The position numbers and the translations under genes are program-made. A stretch of DNA of 64,000 nt from Athripsodes cinereus (Eukaryota > Arthropoda > Insecta > Trichoptera > Leptoceridae): contig OX388305.1 of NCBI GenBank assembly GCA_947579605.1, forward strand, positions 34,671,542 to 34,735,541. Direction: 5' to 3'. The notes below the pieces were generated by a model. It saw nothing but the letters and a program-made list of their open reading frames with translations. It was not told the DNA's origin and did not search any database. Positions 11,335 to 22,699 of the stretch are shown one piece after another (positions within the stretch are counted from its first letter, which is position 1; every line of letters begins with the position of its first letter).

Positions 11335-11775
11335 TATACCCTCACGCCGTATCCCAAGTGGGGTAGGCAGAGAGAACGAAACGCCAATTAGATCTGTCCT
11401 AACATACTTCTTTCGCTTCTTCTACAGTCATACAATTTCTCATGCACGCACGCCGACTTCTCTTACTCAAAACACAGCCGTCCTTGAGAATTTGATCTAC
11501 ATGATCTACATGTAGTTTTCGGACGCCCGCGCTCCCTCACACTCTTTGTTATTCTTTTCTCTATATCCTCTTTGTCATTCTTTTCTCTTCCATTCTTTCC
11601 ACATGACAAAACCATCTCAATTTATTTATACGCATTGTATCCAAAACACTCCCCTTACATCCACTTATTCTTCTAGTATCCTCATTCCTCACTCAACGTT
11701 TTACCAACCATTCTCTTCAGTGATCTCATCTCCACAGCATTAATTCCACTTTCATCCCTCTTCAACCAAGTCCAA
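11335..11775 (-). mobile_element. RTE-type LINE, truncated copy 2
   Basis: This is collinear with the 3' 440 bp of the copy at 35100-36224. It includes the ORF end (GTATCCCAAGTGGGGTAGGC on the plus strand) and extends to the region encoding KDESGINAVEMRSL. Many substitutions and small indels break the frame. It is 5'-truncated and dead. Confidence 0.8.
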
Positions 11776-11814
11776 ATATCTACATATTTAAATATCATTT
11801 AATGTAAATAAAAC

Positions 11815-12059
11815 AAAGCCTTGGAGCACACGGCAAAGAATTGATCTCTCACTATTGTCCGTATGTTTTCAGGTGTTCTGTAAAAGGCAGGAGTTCGAAA
11901 AATAAAGATGTTTTACACCCCCAAATTCAGCGATGAAGTTTACCACCCATCCTGAATGTCTATTTTTTGTTGGCACAGAGAAGACGACTTGCACGTTTAT
12001 TACACGTAGCTGGTCTGCTGGCTACCCCACTTGTGGGATATGCCGTGATGGTGTAGTAG
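11815..12059 (+). mobile_element. (TAG)n-tailed retroposon, copy 2
   Basis: The 245-bp copy is flanked by a perfect 10-bp duplication TAAATAAAAC (11805-11814 and 12060-12069). It diverges from the other copies (TTGGAGCACACGGCAAAG) and keeps the shared 3' end (TACCCCACTTGTGGGATATG). The tail is short, two TAG units. Confidence 0.85.
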
Positions 12060-12091
12060 TAAATAAAACCAAAAAAAATGGAAAGTTTTTC

Positions 12092-12362
12092 GATGTACCT
12101 ACTTTTATTTTAGTGACCAGGTTTCGACATGCTATGTCTTTGTCAAATTCAAACAACTCAAAAAAGAGTTTGACAAAGACAAACAAGCCCCCCTAGACAA
12201 GCACGTACTTGTCGATCGACTACAAACGAATTTACGACAGTCTACCTACATTTACCGTGTAATTATGCGTTATTGTTGCGGTTATAGTCGTAAGTTCGTT
12301 TGTAGTCGATTGACAAGTGACGGTTTCTCTAGGGGGGCTGGTCACTTAAATAAAAGTACATC
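12092..12362. repeat. Foldback MITE with multi-part inverted arms
   Basis: Outer arms GATGTAC...TTTTATTTTAGTGACCAG (12092-12120) and CTGGTCACTTAAATAAAAGT (12339-12358) are inverted copies. Inner arms are CCCCCTAGA...GACTACAAACGAATTTACGAC and its inverted partner at about 12285-12337. A roughly 65-bp block carrying GTTTCGAC and GACAAAGAC stems interrupts the left arm only, so it looks like a later insertion or an arm-specific gain. There is no ORF. Confidence 0.6.
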
Positions 12363-13692
12363 TTGAAATTTTACAAAGTTTTTTTTGTTTTATTTAAATT
12401 AAATTATGGAGTTATACAAAATAAACAGTAATAAAATACAATATTTTTAAATATATTACCTAAATACGAATAGGAAACATACACATCAAATAGAAATAAT
12501 ACTATTCATTTGCAAAGCATTTTATTCTCTAGAGGGCCTACCCTAACGATCACTACGCCATTATATATTTAGTCCAAGGAGCTTCGTATTTGCTGTTTCA
12601 AAAATAAGGGTTTTCCAACTACATTTGCCCAAATTCTAGCTATCACCTTGGGTGTTCACTTTGCTCAAAATATATTAGCCATCTTAAACTATCGAAAATG
12701 CTTGTAGAAATATTGTCACATATTTCAAAAATTATTCATTAATATGGTAGGTACATATATTTTTTCATCGGGGAATACACCCAAAGCATGAAAGATTTCA
12801 TAAACGTCTTTGCTTTTATTGTTGTTTATGTGGCTTTAACGGATATACAAAAAATACACTTACATAGAAAATTTCTTTGGTTAGTTGGAGGAGATCGCGC
12901 CTTTGCGATAAACTCGCCCTCTGTATATTGATTGTATTTCATTTAAATGTACTTACACATTTTATGTTATTGTTCGTAATCAATGTACAGTAAAGAATAA
13001 ATAAATAAATATATAACTATAAATATTGTCGTAAGTAGGAAGATTAAAAGCAATTTATGTATCTGTTGGTATGGTACAGTTATAATTATCAAATAATTTT
13101 ATATGAACTTCCACCAAGTATCGTTGGTCGACAACATTGACTTTTATGTATATAATAATTGTTTTTTCTTTAATCAAAATTTCTGACCAGAAAATATACA
13201 ATTTATAACATATTATTAGTACGACGTTATTACTTGAAAAATGAGATAATCTTAAGCGATAAATAACACACCTATCAAAATAAACTAAAATAAATCCACT
13301 ATAGATTACATTTTTATAAAAGCTGTTGTTATTAAAAATAAATATTACATGCACCAGCTATAAACATGGCATTATTCGGGAAGTTAAAATCAATCTTTCG
13401 CAAAATATTGTCACATCGTCACTATAGAACACTGGAATGAATAATAAATTAGGTAACAAATAAAGCTTAATAAAGTATAATATTCTATATATTTACCTAC
13501 TTAAAATTGTATAAAGGTACTTCAAATATATATGAAAAAATAGAAAAATCATTTTATAAGTTGATCACATAATGTATAGTAGGTTAAAAGATGATATGAA
13601 ATGAATGCAAGATGATATTTAAATATAAATTTCATATTATATTATACTATTTCATCTTGTCAAAAATAAATATTTATGAAAATAAAACACGT

Positions 13693-13778
13693 CATACCCC
13701 TTTCACGACACAAGCTTTTAGTAGCTTACTGTGAAAGGTGTATAAGGTTGTATTTGGGTTTATAAGAAAATTCAGATA
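13693..13778 (+). mobile_element. tRNA-derived SINE, family A, tail half (copy 2)
   Basis: It contains the family A body from CCCCTTTCACGACACAAGC to TTTATAAGAAAATTCAGAT, without the tRNA-like head. The (TAG)n retroposon at 13789-14064 inserted at its 3' end. Confidence 0.75.
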
Positions 13779-13788
13779 GGTAAGTATA

Positions 13789-14064
13789 CCTACTACTACT
13801 ACTACTATATCATCACGGCATATCCCACAAGTGGGGTAGCCAGCAGACCAGCTGCATGCAATAAACATGCAAACTGTCCTCTCCGTGCCAATATAAAATC
13901 AAGACATTCAGGATGGGTGGCAAGCCTCATCGCTGAATTTAAGATGTAAAATGTCTTAATTTTTCGAACACCTGATGCCTTTTACAGGACACTCGAAAAC
14001 TTACGGATAAGAGTGGGAGACCAATTCTTTACCGGGTGCTCCACGGGATTTTATATCTCGGGAC
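13789..14064 (-). mobile_element. (TAG)n-tailed retroposon, copy 3
   Basis: This 276-bp minus-strand copy is flanked by the perfect 10-bp duplication GGTAAGTATA (13779-13788 and 14065-14074). It is the longest copy, with extra 5' sequence GTCCCGAGATATAAAATCCC before GTGGAGCAC. It sits between a plus- and a minus-oriented family A SINE, so it is younger than at least one of them. Confidence 0.88.
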
Positions 14065-14085
14065 GGTAAGTATATCTTTTTTAAA

Positions 14086-14196
14086 AAAAGATATATCTGG
14101 GTTTTTGTTATATACCCAAATACAACCTTATACACCTTTCACAGTAAGCTACTAAAAGCTTGTGTCGTGAAAGGAGAGTTTGCCGGCACCTGGTAA
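14086..14196 (-). mobile_element. tRNA-derived SINE, family A, copy 3 (5' truncated)
   Basis: On the plus strand it reads from AAGATATATCTGGG to TTGCCGGCACCTGG, so it covers the tail and the last bases of the tRNA-like head on the minus strand. The head upstream of the B box is missing. Confidence 0.75.
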
Positions 14197-14742
14197 AATT
14201 ATTAGAGGGATTTAGAATAACAATGATAGACCCAAAGACCATTCAGATGGGGTAGAAGTCTGAGGACTTCCATTTATCCGAAATGGTGCACATGAAAAAT
14301 CTATTCCACGCTGGAGGCGTTCTAGTGGGTACATTAAGGGTTGCACTCTCTCTTACCCCTGAATACTTCAGGAATGGTAGTTCCTTTGTCTTCCATACTC
14401 ATCGTGCAAAATCTTTTATTTATGTGAGAGGCTTCAGAGATCGCCTGAAGGGCTCCCCCTTCAAAGCCTCCCCACAATTAATTATAACCGTTTATGTCCC
14501 TAAATATATCTTTAAACTAAAACAATACATTTTTAGATCTTTACTTACAGTTACGCTTTAGTGGGTAGCCTGAAGGGCTGGTCGACAGTTAATATTACAT
14601 TCAGGAATCGGACTTTACAGTCACCTCAGATAGCGTCGCCGAAACAATCAAAACGGCGCATCTTTTAATAATTTCTCGGCAACGTATATAAACATACACA
14701 ATCGTTCACAAATGCTCAATATTAGTATTAATTAAAAAATGG
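14197..14742. other. Spacer with less AT-rich segment, origin unknown
   Basis: Positions 14230-14480 are less AT-rich than the neighbourhood and hold an open frame (14283-14561) with no recognisable protein. A GAGGACTTCCATTTATCCG string resembles one near 28.57-28.60 kb, so an unclassified retroelement remnant is possible. Confidence 0.35.
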
Positions 14743-14909
14743 TGTATCTGGGTTTCTTTTATAAACCTAAATATAATACAACTTTATACACCTTTCACAG
14801 TAACCTAAAAGCTTGCGTTGTGAAAGGGATGTATTGCAGGCAACTGGGATCGAACAGCGCGAAACTTGTACATGAGATAGACACTTTATCACCAGGCTAT
14901 CGACGAACT
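14743..14909 (-). mobile_element. tRNA-derived SINE, family A, copy 4 (divergent)
   Basis: It is full length on the minus strand: the head GTTCGTCGATAGCCTGG with A box, B box GTTCGATCCC and the AACCCAGATACACC tail. Several small indels separate it from the 45.6-kb copy. Confidence 0.8.
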
Positions 14910-14984
14910 AACATATCTTTTATGCGTTAATATTTATGAGAGTATTATGTGTGGTATTAAAAGTATTATGAAAATGAAATTACT

Positions 14985-15066
14985 TTAACTTTTATTGAGT
15001 CGCTGAGTTTCAAAATCCGCTATACCTACTTAACACATTTTTGTGATTCGGAGAAATTCGATAAAA
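14985..15066 (+). repeat. Dispersed repeat terminus (pair with 26330-26412)
   Basis: GAGTCGCTGAGTTTCAAAAT and the following 60 bp recur inverted at 26330-26412. A more distant version ends the 24865-25160 repeat. These look like shared termini of one unclassified element family. Confidence 0.5.
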
Positions 15067-15067
15067 A

Positions 15068-15799
15068 CTATTATTTATTTATTTATTTATTTATTCTACA
15101 GAGACACACACAGAGAGTTGACAAAACATTAATAAAATAAGAAAACAAGATACATTGATCCGGCCAGGCCAACCCCCCAATTAAGCGTGTCTACATCATA
15201 CACGTTCAAACAAAATTATACAAAATAAAAGAAACATAAGGGTTAAAAATAACCAATGCAAGTCCAGCAAAACAGACTCACATTACCGCAAACAACACAC
15301 TGTAAAAAGGATAGATGAAAAAATACAATTATATAATTAATTTAAACCCAGAAACTTAACCTACAAGAACATTAAAGTTGGCAGCAACACACTTCCTGAA
15401 CCCCGTTAGGGAGTCACTAAAGACATCCACTCCTTCCACGCGATGTGTGCACAAAACATTATAAAGTTTACACATTCTGCTGATAGGACTGTTTTGGCTG
15501 ATATTATTACTATGTCTGTCTGGCAAAAAAGTTCTGACGTTACGCAGACGGGGGTTTGTCGCGTAAAAGTTCAATGAACTGACTGATACCGTATCCACTT
15601 TATCGTTGATAATTTTGTGGAGCATAGTGAGGTCTGCAAGTATTCTCCTGTCCCTTAGTCTATCCATCTTGAAAAAAGAGAGACGATCCTCATAACTTCT
15701 CAAAAGTCTACCCTGTCCAGCTCTGTAAGACAAATTTCTTATGAAGCGTTTTAACATTATACAAGTATTACCTAAGCGTACTTTCCTAAAGTCAAACAA
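15068..15799 (-). mobile_element. Jockey/CR1-like LINE, 5'-truncated copy with 3' UTR
   Basis: The minus-strand ORF end (15356-15799) is followed by about 270 bp of 3' UTR and an (AATA)n tail at 15070-15090. The 3' UTR string GGCCTGGCCGGATCAATGTA recurs almost unchanged at 60826-60845. This is a 5'-truncated insertion; the upstream RT domain is lost. Clade assignment is tentative. Confidence 0.75.
15356..15799 (-). pseudogene. LINE ORF2 C-terminal fragment
   Basis: The 147-residue frame has no true start: the first codon is TTG, at the 5' truncation of the insertion. It shows features of the region C-terminal to the RT domain of Jockey/CR1-like LINEs. These are a RLSFFKMDRLRDRRILADLT segment (residues 40-59), HKIINDKVD (61-69), and further on NSPISRMCKLYN. 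RT catalytic motifs are absent. It ends 270 bp before the tail of the element. It is not a host gene. Confidence 0.75.
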
Positions 15800-15834
15800 G
15801 TTGGTTAATTTATTATAAGTTTGTTGTTACAATA

Positions 15835-16120
15835 GTTCAATTTTATAATAATTTATTGTTTGCTATTGAATAAAAATAAACTGCTCTTTTCGCATAGGTA
15901 CATAAAAATAACTCTTATTAGTCGGTTGAGTTATATAGGATATTAAAAAGACACATAAAGGGATATAGCGGGATTATTTTCTCGTCATTATTATTTTTTT
16001 GTACAAATGGAGAGTGTTTCAAAGGAAACAATTTTCTACGGTTCTAGAATATTTAATGATGAATACAACGACACATTCTAGCTCAATTTTCGTGAAAATA
16101 TGTTAAAGCGAAAAACTCGG
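15835..16120 (+). repeat. Dispersed 290-bp repeat, copy 1
   Basis: It is collinear with the reverse complement of 24865-25160. Shared landmarks include GCTATTGAATAAAA, TTTTTTGTACAAATGG, AACAATTTTCTACGGTT and a terminal AACTCGG. There is no ORF. It is probably the end of an unclassified DNA transposon or retroelement. Confidence 0.6.
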
Positions 16121-16548
16121 ATACACAATTATATACCTACGTACGTATGATATATAAAAATGCTCATGTCTGTTTATACCGTAATCACTCATTAATTGTG
16201 ATATATTAATACGGTAATAACCCTGGACGCACAGAATGAATAAGGCTAAGAAATAATGATAATAGATGTTATTTTATTATATTTTGTATCGCCACTAAAA
16301 ATAATTTCTACCATCATGGCGTTTCTCACAAGTATTAATAGAAATAGCAATTAAACCTTTTCTTAAGAAACTCCGTTTTGTGAAGAAATTCCCCGCAAGG
16401 GTTCGTTCAAAAATAATAACACCTCCTGAACAATAGGGTCTTTAACCCTGCTTTGAACACCTCCACAATCTTCAGAGTTCCCAAATCATAGTGAGTTTTT
16501 TCCACAGCAACCGACCAGCCACACAGAAGGCACGGTCAACATAGCCTA

Positions 16549-16815
16549 TTGTTAGAGTCTGTGTTAGCAGACTTTAATGATTTTTGCCTTTCCGTTGTAT
16601 CCTCAGAAATGCAGAACTGCGGAGTGTACACTGGTGTCATGCTATATAGCGCCTTGAACACAGTAAATATGATTTATAAAAAAGAGATGGACTGTGTTTT
16701 GAGAATGTCGAGTCATAGTCAACTGCAATCTTATTTCGTCCGTAAGGATTGGGATGGATCGGAAGTCCCTCTTTCACAATACATTGTTCCCATAACAACG
16801 ATATTTCATTGCTAG
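16549..16815 (+). pseudogene. RTE-like LINE C-terminal fragment
   Basis: The frame contains VLRMSSHSQLQSYFVRKDW followed by DGSEVPLSQYIVPITTI. It aligns with the minus-strand fragment at 55277-55492 (VLRMPNDSWPKRELFFRPQG, SYDNDI). Both represent the tail region of the polyprotein of one LINE family. It is a short dead remnant. Confidence 0.5.
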
Positions 16816-16940
16816 GAACGTCGTGGGTCTTTCCTCTTGGACATTGTCAATCTGATTGACAATGTTCCAATAAGACGAAATACTTCTCTCTCGTGAATAA
16901 ATCAATAGTAGAATAAAACACTTGTTTTATTTATTTCGCT
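16816..16940. repeat. Single unit related to the 31.8-kb 141-bp tandem repeat
   Basis: It shares GGACATTGTCAATC, AAGACGAAATA, CTCTCTCGT and a terminal ACTTGTTTTATTTATTTCG with the array at 31783-32080. An extra perfect inversion (GACATTGTCAATC/GATTGACAATGTT) forms a hairpin near 16845-16870. Confidence 0.5.
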
Positions 16941-17756
16941 ATGGAATTCTACTACCTAAACACCGACACAGTGAATAAGTTATATTTGTAATTATATTTC
17001 ATCATGAAAGTATGTCTTATGATCTTTTATTACATTGTACTGAAGAGTTGAATTTGCTTACATCATTTTCCTCCATAACAAATGTTGCTTGTATGAACAT
17101 TCACGATATACAATATTAAACAATAATCAACTCGTTGTATTAAGTCAGAAATCTTTGGTGTAAACATTATATGCTCCGAAAAATCCTCAAATACTTGGGT
17201 TGTAATACGAAATTCCAAAGAAAATGAGATGCCAGTAGAGAAGACAAATTGGATATAGACATAAATTGTGGAATCATTCGAATAATTCACAAAGTTGTAT
17301 TATGTTTACCGATTTAACAATCTCGAGGGGTTATCTTTGGATTATTTGTAATCAAGATTTGTCGACGTTTAAAATTATGAATTGAATCCAATTTTAATTT
17401 AATTTTATCATGAAATTAAAGTCGTGATTCCCCGTAGCGTTAAGAGATTTATGTCTTAACATTTTTTTTATCTTACTAATTGAATTTGATGTTTTATCCC
17501 ATCGTTTAAAAAATATTATCATATCAAATATTCCTAAAAAATTACAGCATATTTTTTTTATTATAAACTATATGCGGGGGCATTTAAAATTATAATGGGG
17601 AAAGTTTTTTTTTAATGACGTAGTCTATAAATTTTAACTTACAATATAATTTCTATTGACATTGTTTTTAAATTTTCAAATAAATGCGTTCTTCAAAGTT
17701 GATTATTATGATTCTCACGCATAGGCATTTTTTTAACTTTTGGCCTCGCAGGAGCT

Positions 17757-18300
17757 ATTTATTTATTTATTTATTTCAATTTTACAGGATACATACAGTT
17801 GATACAAATAATACAATGGTCTATAACATATTTAGCAATAAGCAAACCAGTGAAGATCCCTATATTACCCTTATGTGCTCCACAAAACATACATAACTAA
17901 ACACAACAGATAAAATCAACAAACAACAATTACAATAGAATAGAGTTAATTATGTTAACAAAATTAATAGAATAATGCTCACAAAGCATAACACATAAAA
18001 ATATCAGATAAAATCTCTCAAAAAAATTAAAAACATAAAAATATCATATAAAATCTCTCAAAATTTAAAATTCAAAATTTAACATCATTTAAAATTCATT
18101 TAAAATTCAATAGAAAAAATTTGTCATAAGCAAATAGGAATAATATTATTCAACACATGCATGAAATTAGTTGCCACCTATAAAACAAAACATGCAATAC
18201 CATATAGAACAAATACTAAACATAAAAAGAATTGATTTAAATAATACACGACATTAATGGCAATCGAAACACAACTTATCTAAGTGAATGCCGAAAACGG
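17757..18300 (-). mobile_element. Probable LINE 3' region with (AATA)n tail
   Basis: The minus-strand end is a five-unit (AATA)n tail at 17757-17777. The adjoining 500 bp is A-rich, with two near copies of ATAAAATCTCTCAAAA near 18010 and 18048. No coding sequence or defined boundary was recognised. Confidence 0.3.
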
Positions 18301-18419
18301 AGAGACCCGATAAAGTACGAGAAGAAAAATTAAGCTCTCTTATGTCCAAAATATAAATGATTAAAAGCACATTTTCGCTGTTTCTTCAAGGAACTAACAT
18401 TTTTAACAGCAATATTTAA

Positions 18420-18520
18420 AAGTCCTGTAAAGGAAGGTATTCGTTAAAATCACTTCAATGTAGCGATGAGGTATTCATCCTTAATATCTTAACTTTTTTT
18501 AACATAGAGAGGGTCACTAA
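18420..18520 (+). mobile_element. (TAG)n retroposon, degenerate internal fragment
   Basis: AGTCCTGTAAAGGAAGGTAT through GCGATGAGG and AACATAGAGAGG matches the middle of the family at low identity. Both ends are lost. It is probably an old copy. Confidence 0.5.
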
Positions 18521-18629
18521 AATGTTTAGTATACATATATTATTATTTGTATGGATAGATATATTGTAATGGAGATTATTGTAAAGTCCTATAGTAGTTT
18601 TAGTTTATATAAGGGTTGGTAAAATAATA

Positions 18630-18720
18630 ATAATAACACTTTATTGATCAAAAAAAAAAATCATGAGCAATTGGCGAGCTTATTGCCCGGAGGCAATATC
18701 TTCCAGCTAACCAAAATAGT
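18630..18720 (-). mobile_element. Retroelement 3' end with (ATT)n tail, family L2e
   Basis: An (AAT)n run, then TTTATTGATC, then GCAATATCTTCCAGCTAACC: the same organisation as 7128-7262 and 22340-22480. Confidence 0.5.
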
Positions 18721-19114
18721 GTGTGCTATTATGTTGACAATATGTTATTAATACTAAATGTGAACAGATAATACTAAACTTAATTATAACTAATTACATT
18801 CTTAGTCCTAAGTAGAACATTAAATGTGTCATATTTCCTGTAATGGATACTACAAAATGAAGGATTAAGGCACAGGGAGGAACTGTTTGTATAAGTCTAT
18901 GGAATTTAGATTATTTTTAAAAACGTGTAGAGTATGGGAGTTCCTGATGTTGCAAGGTAGATTATTCCACATTCTAATATTCATGGGTCGTAAATGATGA
19001 ACTGAAGAAGGTTGTGGTGTGGGCAGGGACGGCTAGTAACTGTTATGTGTTTTTGATACTTAAATTAAATACTTTGGCAAAATATTCTATATGTACTTTG
19101 GATTTGATTGCAGT

Positions 19115-19290
19115 GGAAAATTATCATTCATCTCTGTCGGTCCCTCAATCCTGAGGATCGTAACCATCATGCCTCGTTCTGTAAACCATCTGTCTCCATG
19201 TTGAGCGATCCTCCGCCATGTGTAAGGCCCCGTGAAGTGAGCACTGTGTGGCCTCCTTAATTTGGTCGCTCCATCTTATTGGCACTCTGT
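19115..19290 (-). pseudogene. RTE-like LINE C-terminal fragment
   Basis: The minus strand reads DRVPIRWSDQIKEATQ, then AEDRSTWRQMV and HDGYDPQD with a stop. This is the typical tail of RTE-type LINE polyproteins (RW..DI / DR..W..MV / HDPQ). About 55 codons remain. The same ending is at 665-720. Confidence 0.65.
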
Positions 19291-20608
19291 CTAAATTATC
19301 ATTAATCACACCATATTACAACGACATTATGAACAATGCGGCATTATAGTATAAAGATTATTTAAATTTCTAAATAATTCATCACCATTGCCAAAGTCCT
19401 ATATTATGTTATCATTTCTGATTATGGTAAACATTCAAATTACTAAAATAAACAACATTATTGTTTGTTATTTCTTCTCACACCCTCTCATAGTTTTGTG
19501 GTATGCGGTTTTATCACTCACTATTGTTCATTTCGAAACCCCTTTACTATATTCTATTTGCAAAATCACTCAATATTGGGTGGAATGCATGAAGAATAAT
19601 AAAAAAATAATATATCCTATTGTTTTATCGAAATTTATTTATACCTACAATTTATAATCCATCAATTATTTTAATTATGAAACATTGTTTTAGGAAACGT
19701 TTATTATTTAATATTGTTCCCTTTTTTTTACAAAATCACTAGACAAACGCTAAACGCTTTTTAACGGTTGTTTTAAAGAAGGATAATTAATTTATTTTAT
19801 CACAGTATACTAAAACATAATGATACGTTTTATTTGTTGTATTTTTTTTATATATTTTAACATTTATAATGTAATTTTATTTTTTATGCACGATTTAACT
19901 AAATGTTGCGTGGAAAAAATACATTTTCACGCCCCACATACTGTTACGAGCATTATTTGTCAACAATATTGCAAAGATAACTAAACATTTTTAACGTAGC
20001 GTAAACACAATAATTCGTATCCAATTATTTACAGTGTCTTTTTTATTCGTTTTAAAAAAATTCTCAGACTGTATGCGATCGTTAGAAATAGAAGTAAAAA
20101 CTTTTATGTATTGTTGAAATGTTATCTCATTCTTCTATTTTTCATTCAGAAGTCAAAAGCTCTCTCCCCCTTTATTTCTCACATACGTACAGTACGAATA
20201 CACATATGAATACACAAAGTTCGTTTAAGTGCCAATAAAGAGATGAGATATTATTATACTTAGATAATTGTTATCTTGTATAGACGATATATTGTTATAC
20301 GAATCACCAGGTGATACTGCCAAGTCTGATGAATAATAAGAAAAGCAGTCAAAGTGATTGAAACTAATAGACGCAAAGGATCAGGTGGTGAAAATTCTTG
20401 GGGTGGCAAAAAGCGTATTAATATTAAATACTGAGAACAAACTTAGAGATTGAGTATAATAGTACTCTCAAATATTATGATATAAATTATGTAGAGATTA
20501 AACTAATCAATTTACATTATTTTAACAAAACCATTATGAAAAAACTTAGTTTATACATTATATCTATATATTATTAAACTGTTATTTTCTAAAATATGTT
20601 TATTTTAT

Positions 20609-21280
20609 ATTTGATCCACGTGATCAAGCCACGTGGTTCTCGGACGCCCGCGCTTCCTCATACCCATTCTTTCAGACAAGAAGGTATATCCTCTTAGTTA
20701 TTCTTACCTCGTTCATTCGTTCAACATGCCCAAATCACAGTAGTTTATTCATGCGCATTCTGTCCACTACACTCTTCTTGCATCCGCTCATTCTTCACTC
20801 TATCACGCGGCGTTTTACCAACCATTCTTCTCAACGATCGCATCCCCGCTGCATTTATTCCACTTTCGTCCTTCTTCAGCCACGTCCGTGTCTCGCTTGT
20901 ATACGTAAGTGATGGTACCAGAATGGTATTGTGCTGGTGTATTCTTGCCATGTTCGACACATTGCCATTGCTGACAATGGGTCGAAGTGCACCGTTCACT
21001 CTAGCACCGGCCACATTCCTTCTTTCAATGTCCCTATCGCATCTTCCATCCCTCGCAAACATAATTCCCAAATATACATACTCGATTACTTGCTACAAAC
21101 ATTAGTCGCCAAATTTTATCTCGCAAATCGTTTTTTCATTCTCTCTTTCAAACACTAGTACCTACTTTCGTCTTCATAACATTAATTTTCAAACCATTCA
21201 AATTGCAACTATCATACACACACGTAACAATATCTTGTAAATCCCTTTCACTTGCAGCCATTAAGTTCTCGAGAATACTA
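20609..21280 (-). mobile_element. RTE-type LINE, internal fragment (copy 3)
   Basis: It is collinear with about 35275-35935 of the reference copy. The minus-strand frame retains VAGARVNGALRPIVSN and KKDESGIN and lacks the terminal 170 bp and microsatellite tail. Frameshifts disrupt the ORF (20745-21071 is the longest piece). Its 3' end is missing rather than its 5' end alone, so this is a deletion remnant. Confidence 0.8.
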
Positions 21281-21376
21281 GAATAGAATATCGATAATAT
21301 TGTTAGACAGCTAGAACAGAGTATTGAAAGGTTCAAAAAGCTTGGAATATATTAACGAAAATTCCGAGAAGACTTA

Positions 21377-21494
21377 TGGCCGGTTTCAATAACCTATCTA
21401 TCCGTGACTGTCGATTGAAATGTATGATTTAAAATATAGAACACAATAGATTTCAATCGACAGTAGCGGATAGATAGATTATTGAAACCGGCCA
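21377..21494. mobile_element. MITE, 118 bp, TTA target duplication
   Basis: Near-palindromic ends (TGGCCGGTTTCAATAA...) pair over about 47 bp and enclose a roughly 25-bp loop. TTA flanks both sides (21374-21376 and 21495-21497), consistent with PIF/Harbinger-type integration. There is no ORF. Confidence 0.7.
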
Positions 21495-22189
21495 TTATTA
21501 TTCTACTTTCATACTTTAAATTTTCGTTGTTCAAAATTAATTTTGCACAACATAAAAAAAAAACTATTCTAGAACAAGTTATTAACACACGTTAATAAAA
21601 AGGCAGGTACAGAAATATTTTTTGTCACCGTCAGCTTTAACAAATCCTCGCCAATTGAAATGTTTAAGAACTAAATAAAATCAGAAATGGGATTAAAACT
21701 GCTTTATTAATCCACGTTGAGATACTTCCAGCCATAAATTAGTTCTTTCTATGAATAATGAGGTTAGTGTCACACCCTCATAACACAATATTTTCACGTA
21801 GTAAATTTGCCCGGTATTTATGAGTCTTTTTACATCGGTACCTACTTGTTTGCCTACTGCTTTTAATTGCTGACCTAACTCACGTTAAATGTTCAGATAC
21901 TCTTGCTTTGTACTTTTATGAAAATAAATGAGAAAAAATAACTTTATTTTCATATCATTGAAACGTCGGATGAAAGTGAGTGATATGTCTTTTTTAATAG
22001 CGGCTATCTTTTGTTGTTTTTACCGTACAAATGACTACTTTTTTGCTTTGTTTGTTTTTTATCAAAGAGAGTTATATTCAAAGGGTATTTTCTGGTAAGA
22101 TAGACAACAAACATACATACTCGCATTGAAGATAAAATATAAATATAGGTAAATCCACAAAACAGTTTTGCTTGAAGTGCATAATATTA

Positions 22190-22260
22190 TTTTATTCATT
22201 TATATATTTACCAAATATACGGCTTGCGCCTTTTACAAAATATCAAACTATACATAATTT
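22190..22260 (-). mobile_element. LINE 3' end, family L1e
   Basis: The minus-strand end has AAAAGGCGCAAGCCGT followed by an A/T-rich tail. Confidence 0.45.
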
Positions 22261-22339
22261 TTATAATTAAATGGACACAATATTCTACTGGGAACATTAC
22301 GGCCCTTGGATAATGCGATTCCAGAGAAAAATAATAATT

Positions 22340-22480
22340 ATATCAAAAATCTTTATTGCACAAAAATAATAGGTATACAAGGGGAAAACATACGATATCA
22401 TTACCACAACACATAATTTTGTGCAATGGGCGAGTTTATCCCTGAAGCGCGATATCTTACAACTAACCCATAATACATAA
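22340..22480 (-). mobile_element. Retroelement 3' end, family L2e
   Basis: Reverse-complement landmarks are GTTAGTTGTAAGATATCG, AACTCGCCCATTGCAC and GTGCAATAAAG. The plus-strand relative is at 7788-7866. Confidence 0.5.
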
Positions 22481-22699
22481 TTATGTACATCTACACAAAT
22501 AATTATCTAAAACTGATAATCGCGCGTTAATGGTGGACGTTCCACCGAAGCCGCGGCAGCGAAAAAAGCTCACAAAATATAACAATTAATACATAGTCAA
22601 TCTAAAATGATATCAATAAATTATTTGAAATAAAAGCATATAATATTATTATCGGTGAAAAAGACGCATCAATTATTTGGTACATTGTTTGCGGTTTAA

